NCBI RefSeq assembly: GCF_001424645.1
Contig: NZ_LMQR01000001.1
Location: 1,357,301 to 1,421,300 of the forward strand
Direction: 5' to 3'
Source: Frigoribacterium sp. Leaf415
Lineage (GTDB): Bacteria; Actinomycetota; Actinomycetes; Actinomycetales; Microbacteriaceae
Length of the DNA: 64,000 nt
Part shown: piece by piece, positions 59,483 through 64,000 of the stretch
How positions within the stretch are numbered: position 1 is the first letter of the stretch
How the letters are laid out: the number at the start of each line of letters is the position of its first letter
The notes under the pieces: generated by a model
What the model was told of the DNA's origin: nothing
The model's database searches: none
The model's input: only the letters and a program-made list of their open reading frames with translations
Made by a program: the position numbers and the translations under genes

Positions 59483-59517
59483 TGTCCACCTGGTGGATGT
59501 CTGTGTCCGCCTGATGG
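59483..59517. promoter_or_regulatory. Candidate IclR operator pair between tctC and the iclR-type gene
   Basis: GTGTCCACCTGGTGG (59483-59497) and GTGTCCGCCTGATGG (59503-59517) are direct copies 20 bases apart, two DNA turns. The first contains the perfect palindrome TCCACC-T-GGTGGA (59485-59497). It lies in the 167-base divergent region. Confidence 0.6.
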
Positions 59518-59591
59518 TAGCTTCGCCGTGGAAGTCCCCGCAAGGGCGGCCCCACCCGGGCCCCGCGCTTCCCCGGCGAGAGGTCGACACG

Positions 59592-60461
59592 ATGACACCA
59601 GCTGAGGCGACACCGCCCCTCATGACACCGACCCCTGCGGTCGCGGGCCGGGGCGACGCGAGCGGCGTCCGCGCCGTCAGCCGGGCCCTCGCCGTCCTGC
59701 AGGCGTTCACGCCCGAGCGCAGCACGCAGACCCTCTCCGAACTCGTGCGCGCCTCGGGCCTGCCTCGCACGACCGTCCTGCGACTGGTGGACACCCTCGT
59801 CGCCGAGGGCATGTTGCAGCACGGGCCCGACGGGCGGGTCGGCGTGGGCACGCGGATGATCCACTGGGGAGCCTTCGCCGCCCGCGCCTGGGCCGTGCCC
59901 GCCGCCACCGCCGACCGCATGGCCGCGCTCGCCGCCGTGACGGGCGAGACCGTCAGCCTCTACGTCCGCAGCGGCGTGGCCCGAGTCGTCGTGGCGCAGT
60001 CGCCCAGCCCGCACAGCCTCCGTCACGTCGTCCAGGTGGGCGACGAACTGCCGCTGTGGATCGGTGCCGCGGGCGCCGTGCTGCTGAGCGGCGAGCCCGC
60101 CGAGGCGCTCGACGCCACCCTCGACGACGTCGACGCCACGGCGGACACGAGCACGAGCGGCTCGAGCCCGACCACGCCGTTCTCCCCGGCGCCGGTGCTG
60201 CCCGTCGACCGCGACGCCGTGCGGGCCCGGGTCGAGCAGGCCCGTCACGACGGCTGGTCGGTGTCGCACGGAACGCGGGAGCCGGGCAACTCGGGCGTGG
60301 CCGTCCTCGTCCCGGGACGCCCGCCGGGCCGACCCGTCGCCCTCGCCCTGGGCGGGCCGACGAGTCGCTTCACCGACGACGCGGTCCCGCGGTTCGCGGA
60401 CGAGCTGCGCCGCGCCTCCTCGGAGCTCGCCCGCACCGGGCTGCCGCCCGCCCTCGACTGA
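59592..60461 (+). CDS. IclR-family transcriptional regulator
   Basis: A 289-residue regulator. The winged helix (about 25-75) has TLSELVRASGLPRTTVLRLV, the IclR recognition region, and the C-terminal effector domain has a low-complexity insert DATADTSTSGSSPTTPFS. IclR proteins usually repress or activate a divergent catabolic operon in response to its substrate. AGAGG lies eight bases before the ATG. It should control the tct operon and the downstream genes. The C-terminal RRASSELARTG contains a motif copy (60411). Confidence 0.88.
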   Translation: MTPAEATPPLMTPTPAVAGRGDASGVRAVSRALAVLQAFTPERSTQTLSELVRASGLPRTTVLRLVDTLVAEGMLQHGPDGRVGVGTRMIHWGAFAARAWAVPAATADRMAALAAVTGETVSLYVRSGVARVVVAQSPSPHSLRHVVQVGDELPLWIGAAGAVLLSGEPAEALDATLDDVDATADTSTSGSSPTTPFSPAPVLPVDRDAVRARVEQARHDGWSVSHGTREPGNSGVAVLVPGRPPGRPVALALGGPTSRFTDDAVPRFADELRRASSELARTGLPPALD

Positions 60462-60548
60462 CCGACCGCACCCGCACCCGCACCTGCACCACGGCCACCG
60501 CCACCGCCACCGACCGAGAGCCCCCGCACCCCGAACGACAGGAGCACC

Positions 60549-61169
60549 ATGAGCACCACCTCGACCTCCCCGGCCTCACGGCCCCTCCGACCGGTGCTGC
60601 CCGCCCCCGGGGAACTCCCCGTCGCCACCGTCTCGGACGCCATGGAGCGCTTCGGCGTCGCGGACGGCGTCCGCCCGCTCTGGCGCGGAGCCGCCCTCTC
60701 GGGCCCGGCGTTCACCGTGTGGACCCGGCCGGGCGACAACGCCGGCCTGCACGCCGCGTTCGAGCGCATCCGTCGGGGCGAGATCCTCGTGGTGAACGGT
60801 GGCGGTGACGAGACCCGCGCCCTGATCGGCGAGCTCGTGGCCGAGAAGGCCAAGGCGCTCGGCGTCGGCGGCATCGTGCTCGACGCCGCCGCCCGTGACG
60901 TGGTCGAGCTGGAGCGCGTCGGCGTGCCGGTGTTCGCGCGGTCCGTGACGCCGGCGGGGCCGTGGAAGACCGGACCGTTCCGCACCGGCGAGACGATCGC
61001 GGTCGGTGGCGTGCCGGTGTCGCCGGGCGACTGGGTGCTCGGGGACGACGACGGGGTGGCGATCGTGCCGGCCGCCCGGGTCGACGAGGTCGTGGCGGCG
61101 ACGCACGAACTGCTGCGCGGAGAAGGCGACCGTCGAACGGCGAACCGGAAGCTGGTGCCGCGTGACTGA
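60549..61169 (+). CDS. RraA-family aldolase/decarboxylase-like protein
   Basis: A 206-residue RraA-fold protein. VSDAMERFGV near the N-terminus, GELVAEKAKALGVGGIVLDA with AARD give the G-x-lxxxA...D-x-x-RD pattern of 4-hydroxy-4-methyl-2-oxoglutarate aldolase/oxaloacetate decarboxylases. It could decarboxylate or cleave a 2-oxo acid derived from the transported substrate. AGGAG is five bases before the ATG. Its end overlaps the dehydrogenase start by eight bases. Confidence 0.82.
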   Translation: MSTTSTSPASRPLRPVLPAPGELPVATVSDAMERFGVADGVRPLWRGAALSGPAFTVWTRPGDNAGLHAAFERIRRGEILVVNGGGDETRALIGELVAEKAKALGVGGIVLDAAARDVVELERVGVPVFARSVTPAGPWKTGPFRTGETIAVGGVPVSPGDWVLGDDDGVAIVPAARVDEVVAATHELLRGEGDRRTANRKLVPRD

Positions 61170-62199
61170 CCCGGGAGCGGCGGGGTCGACGGGCTCGACG
61201 GGATCGCCGCGGGCGACCGGCTCAGCTGGATCGACAGACCCGATGGGCCGCACGCCCGTCGTCTGGGTGCCGCGGCCGATCGACGACGACGTGGTCGCGT
61301 CGCTGCTTGCCTGGGCCGACGTGCGGCTCGGCTGGGGAGACGACGCCGCGGGCTGGTCCGACGTCGCGGCCGAGGTCGAGGGCGTGCTGCTGCGCACGGC
61401 ACGGGTCGACGGCGCGATGATGCGCGAGGCACCGCGGCTCCTCATCGTCGCGCGGCACGGCGTCGGCCTCGACACGGTCGACGTCGACACCGCGGCCGAG
61501 CTCGGCATCACCGTCACCACGACCCCCGCCGCGAACAGCCGGTCGGTCGCCGAGCTCGCCGTGACGTTGCTGATGGTGACCAGGCGCGGACTCGGGGCGG
61601 CGTGGTCGGGCGGCGGCTCGGGGGCCAGGGACTCGGGTGCCGACGACTCCGGGACCGTGCCGACCCGCGCCTCCTTCGTGGGGCGCGAACTGCACGGCGC
61701 GACGCTCGGGCTGCTCGGCTTCGGGCGGATCGCGCGGCTCGTGGCCGACGCGGCCCGTGACGGGCTCGGCATGCGCGTCGTCGCCCACGACCCGCACCTC
61801 TCGGACGACGCCGTCCGGGCGGCCGGAGCCGAGCCCGCCGACCTCGACGCCCTGCTCGCGGCGTCGGACGCACTGAGCGTCCACGTGCCTCTGACGCCCA
61901 CCACCGTCGGCCTGATCGGCGCGCGTGAGCTCGCCCTGTTGCGCCCGGGCGCGGTGGTCGTCAACACCTCGCGCGGCGGCGTCGTGGACGAGGAGGCGCT
62001 GGTCGCCTCGCTCGACGCCGGTCACCTCGCGGGGGCCGGTCTCGACGTCACCACGGTCGAGCCGTTGCCCGCCGACCACCCCCTCCGCGGCCGATCCGAC
62101 GTCGTGCTCACCCCGCACGTCGGAGGCCAGACCCGCGAGGCCATGGCCCGCGTCGGGCACGAGGCCGCCGAGCACCTGCGCCGCCACCTCCGCGCGTGA
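61162..62199 (+). CDS. D-isomer-specific 2-hydroxyacid dehydrogenase
   Basis: A 345-residue enzyme. The NAD-binding loop LGLLGFGRIARLVAD and the catalytic triad are present: Arg in VVNTSRGGVVDEEAL, Glu in TTVEPLPADHP, and His in TPHVGGQT. It should reduce a 2-oxo acid to the D-2-hydroxy acid with NAD(P)H. GTG at 61162 is coupled to the RraA-like gene; the ATG at 61243 would remove a Gly/Ser/Thr linker. A second low-complexity insert (GGGSGARDSGADDSGTVPT) with a motif copy (61666) sits just before the coenzyme domain. Confidence 0.87.
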   Translation: MTDPGAAGSTGSTGSPRATGSAGSTDPMGRTPVVWVPRPIDDDVVASLLAWADVRLGWGDDAAGWSDVAAEVEGVLLRTARVDGAMMREAPRLLIVARHGVGLDTVDVDTAAELGITVTTTPAANSRSVAELAVTLLMVTRRGLGAAWSGGGSGARDSGADDSGTVPTRASFVGRELHGATLGLLGFGRIARLVADAARDGLGMRVVAHDPHLSDDAVRAAGAEPADLDALLAASDALSVHVPLTPTTVGLIGARELALLRPGAVVVNTSRGGVVDEEALVASLDAGHLAGAGLDVTTVEPLPADHPLRGRSDVVLTPHVGGQTREAMARVGHEAAEHLRRHLRA

Positions 62200-62257
62200 G
62201 CCAGCCCGCGCCTCCGCGTGCCGCCTGGCCGGTCCGTGGGCCCGGGCGGCGGTCGCG

Positions 62258-62315
62258 CGGGCGAGTCCGTGGTCGCCGGGCGTCCACGCACGCCCGCGTC
62301 CGCCGAACCCGCCCG
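62258..62315. terminator. Hairpin of the GGGCGGGTTCG family
   Basis: CGGGCGAGTCCG (62258-62269) pairs with CGAACCCGCCCG (62304-62315) with two mismatches. It lies between the convergent dehydrogenase and response regulator genes; a dispersed motif copy follows at 62322. Confidence 0.55.
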
Positions 62316-62398
62316 CCTGCAGGAGGCGCGGGTCGGCCCCCGCAGGACCCGCAGTATCCGCAGGCCCCGCCGGGCTCCGGCACCTCGTTCCCCGCTCG

Positions 62399-63139
62399 TC
62401 AGGAACCCGGCGCGAGCAACCCCGTCTCGTAGGCGAGGATCACCAGCTGCGCCCGGTCGTGGGCGTCTAGCTTGGTCATGATGCGGTTGACGTGGGTCTT
62501 CGCGGTGTGCGGCGAGATGACCAGGTCGGTGGCGATCTCGGCGTTCGCGCGACCCCGCGCGACGAGCAGCAGCACCTCGCGCTCGCGGTCGGTCAGGTGC
62601 GCGAGTTCGGGCGGCACGGCCCGGGACGACGGGCCCCTCGACGACGCTGTCCCCGAGGCCGCGCCCGTCCCGGCGCCACCGTCCCCCGAGCCCGTCGCGT
62701 CGCGGCCGCCACCGGGCAGCACGTACTTCTCGATCAGGCTGCGCGTCGCGACGGGCGACAGCAGCGACTCCCCCGCGTGCACGGCCCGCACCGCACGGAC
62801 GATCTCGTCGGGCTCCGCACCCTTGCCGATGAACCCGCTCGCCCCGGCACGCAGGGCGGCGACGAGGTACTCGTCCTCCTCGAACGTCGTGAGGATCAGC
62901 ACCTTCGTGTCGACGAGCAGCGGGTCGGCGCAGATCGCGGCCGTCGCGCCGATTCCGTCGAGCTCGGGCATGCGGATGTCCATCACGACCACGTCCGGCC
63001 TCAGCGCCGAGGCCCGCAGGACCGCCTCACGACCGTTGACGGCGTCGCCCACGACCTCGACCCCGTCCTCGCCGTCGAGGATGTCGGTCACGGCCTGACG
63101 GATGAGCGGCTGGTCGTCGACGACGAGCACGGTGGTCAC
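62399..63139 (-). CDS. NarL/FixJ-type response regulator
   Basis: A 246-residue regulator. The receiver domain has VLVVDDQP, phospho-acceptor Asp54 in VVVMDIRMPELDG and the lysine in GFIGKGAEPDE. A Gly/Ser/Ala linker (about 145-170) leads to a LuxR-type helix-turn-helix: LTDREREVLLLVARGRANAE and SPHTAKTHVNRIMTKL. It is phosphorylated by the coupled kinase, whose stop overlaps its GTG start (GTGA). The target genes are unknown. Confidence 0.92.
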   Translation of the reverse strand: MTTVLVVDDQPLIRQAVTDILDGEDGVEVVGDAVNGREAVLRASALRPDVVVMDIRMPELDGIGATAAICADPLLVDTKVLILTTFEEDEYLVAALRAGASGFIGKGAEPDEIVRAVRAVHAGESLLSPVATRSLIEKYVLPGGGRDATGSGDGGAGTGAASGTASSRGPSSRAVPPELAHLTDREREVLLLVARGRANAEIATDLVISPHTAKTHVNRIMTKLDAHDRAQLVILAYETGLLAPGS

Positions 63140-64000
63140 GAGACTCCCCCGTCGACATCGGCCGCACGCGTCACCGGCAGCACGGCCGCCAGCCGGAAGC
63201 CGCCCGGCGTGAGCCCGGTCTCGACCACCCCGCGCACCGAGGCGACGCGTTCGCGCAGCCCGAGCAACCCGTGCCCACCCCGCACGTCGTCCGGGTCGGG
63301 CTCGACCCGCGCCACCGGCACGGGGTTCGTCACGACGATCGACACCTCGTGCTCGTCGACCGCGACGAGCACGTGCGCGCGGTGCTCGGCGCCGTGCTTG
63401 CTGGCGTTCGTCAGCCCCTCCTGCACGACCCGGTACGCGACGAGGTCGGCCGCGCCCGTCACCGAGGCGAGCGGCCCCTCGACCCGGGTGCCCACGACGA
63501 GCCCGGCGTCGGCGAACCCGGCCACGAGTTCGTCGAGTCGCGCGAGTCCCGGCTGGGGCGACGGGGCGCGGTCCGAGTCCCCGGCGCGCAGCACCTCGAG
63601 CAGGTCGCCGATCTCGCCGAGGACGGTCCGGGAGGCGCGGCGGATGGTCGCGAGGGCCGTCACCGCCTTCTCGGGTCGCGTCTCGATCGCCGACGACGCG
63701 ACCCCGGCGTTGAGGCTGATCACCGAGATCTGGTGGGCGACGGCGTCGTGCAGGTCGCGGGCGATGCGCAGCCGCTCCTCGGCCACCCGGCGCGAGGCCT
63801 CGGCCTCACGGGTGCGCTCGGCCCGTTCGGCCCGCTCGGTGACGGCCTCGATGTACTCGCGCCGCGAGCGGCTGGCGTCGCCCGCGGCGGCGGCGAAGGC
63901 GATGAGGAGGGCGAACTGCACGATGCGCGGGTCGGAGACTCCCCCGAGGGCCGCCAGCAGGCTGAGCAGCACGATCGCGGCCGCCGCGGCCACCGTCACG
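63136..64000 (-). CDS. Sensor histidine kinase (HisKA_3 type), N-terminus outside window
   Basis: At least 288 residues of the kinase are present; the frame is open at the window edge. Hydrophobic segments at the start (AAAAAIVLLSLLAALGG, VQFALLIAFAAAAG) lead to a short coiled coil and the H-box ARDLHDAVAHQISVISLNAG. The HATPase region has VVQEGLTNASKHG and HGLLGLRERVASVRG. This is the NarX/DesK-like family that pairs with NarL-type regulators. A motif copy lies at 63631. Confidence 0.88.
   Translation of the reverse strand, partial: VTVAAAAAIVLLSLLAALGGVSDPRIVQFALLIAFAAAAGDASRSRREYIEAVTERAERAERTREAEASRRVAEERLRIARDLHDAVAHQISVISLNAGVASSAIETRPEKAVTALATIRRASRTVLGEIGDLLEVLRAGDSDRAPSPQPGLARLDELVAGFADAGLVVGTRVEGPLASVTGAADLVAYRVVQEGLTNASKHGAEHRAHVLVAVDEHEVSIVVTNPVPVARVEPDPDDVRGGHGLLGLRERVASVRGVVETGLTPGGFRLAAVLPVTRAADVDGGVS

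Noticed and set aside
1..64000. CRISPR array, rRNA, tRNA, riboswitch, IS element
   Set aside because: No spacer-like regular repeats, no conserved RNA cores and no transposase or integrase motifs were recognised on either strand.

Overview
This window is a high-GC actinobacterial chromosome segment (third positions almost all G/C, many GTG starts, many start/stop overlaps of the ATGA or GTGA type, many apparently leaderless promoters). The gene repertoire (EthA-type monooxygenase, DUF3375/DUF4194/SMC operon, tripartite tricarboxylate transporter, GH65 phosphorylase, sulfite-oxidase-like membrane protein) suits a Microbacteriaceae member such as Frigoribacterium, Curtobacterium or a relative. 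The family is an inference; the genus is a guess.

Layout. 1-5.4 kb: hydrolase tail, NAD(P)H oxidoreductase, cupin, Zn-alcohol dehydrogenase, DoxX, and a RecQ-type helicase with a C-terminal phosphoribosyltransferase-like domain. 5.5-8.1 kb: coupled alcohol dehydrogenase and Baeyer-Villiger monooxygenase. 8.3-12.6 kb: C4-dicarboxylate symporter divergent from a CitA/DcuS-type kinase and CitB-type regulator, probably its own control pair. 12.7-18.0 kb: two paralogous membrane proteins, a small unknown protein and a GCS2/ATP-grasp fusion. 18.0-20.3 kb: TetR repressor divergent from a 14-TM drug exporter with an operator on the promoter. 20.4-23.7 kb: GH65 disaccharide phosphorylase and beta-phosphoglucomutase-like HAD enzyme, a two-gene sugar pathway.

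23.9-26.9 kb is an AT-richer island holding a translationally coupled P-loop ATPase (with zinc ribbon) and a HEPN-type protein carrying an intact Rx4H motif. This is the best candidate for an undescribed defence or abortive-infection module. 26.9-41.3 kb: SWIM/SNF2 helicase, monooxygenase-like ABM protein, molybdopterin oxidoreductase, APC permease, PRISE-type SDR, ThrE exporter, solitary DNA methyltransferase and DEAD-box RNA helicase. 41.5-46.3 kb: small membrane and hypothetical proteins, an orphan Vsr endonuclease, an ATP-grasp ligase, an alpha/beta hydrolase with Asp in the nucleophile position, and lipoproteins. 47.9-54.0 kb: a Wadjet/MksBEF-type operon (jetA, jetB, jetC) without the nuclease gene jetD. 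54.2-62.2 kb: tripartite tricarboxylate transporter (tctC-tctB-tctA) with CoA-transferase and citryl-CoA-lyase-like genes, divergent from an IclR regulator, an RraA-like protein and a 2-hydroxyacid dehydrogenase. 62.4-64.0 kb: NarL-type two-component system, cut by the window end.

Three genome-wide patterns stand out. First, a 9-bp core (GGAGGCGCG / CGCGCCTCC) occurs about 43 times on both strands, inside genes (often in low-complexity linkers) and between them, twice as inverted pairs at gene ends, and is absent from the AT-rich island. Second, four hairpins at gene 3' ends share a GGGCGGGTTCG-like stem. Third, more than ten genes have a TAnnnT box exactly 6-7 bases before the start codon, the signature of leaderless transcripts. 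No tRNA, rRNA, CRISPR array, integrase or insertion sequence was recognised.
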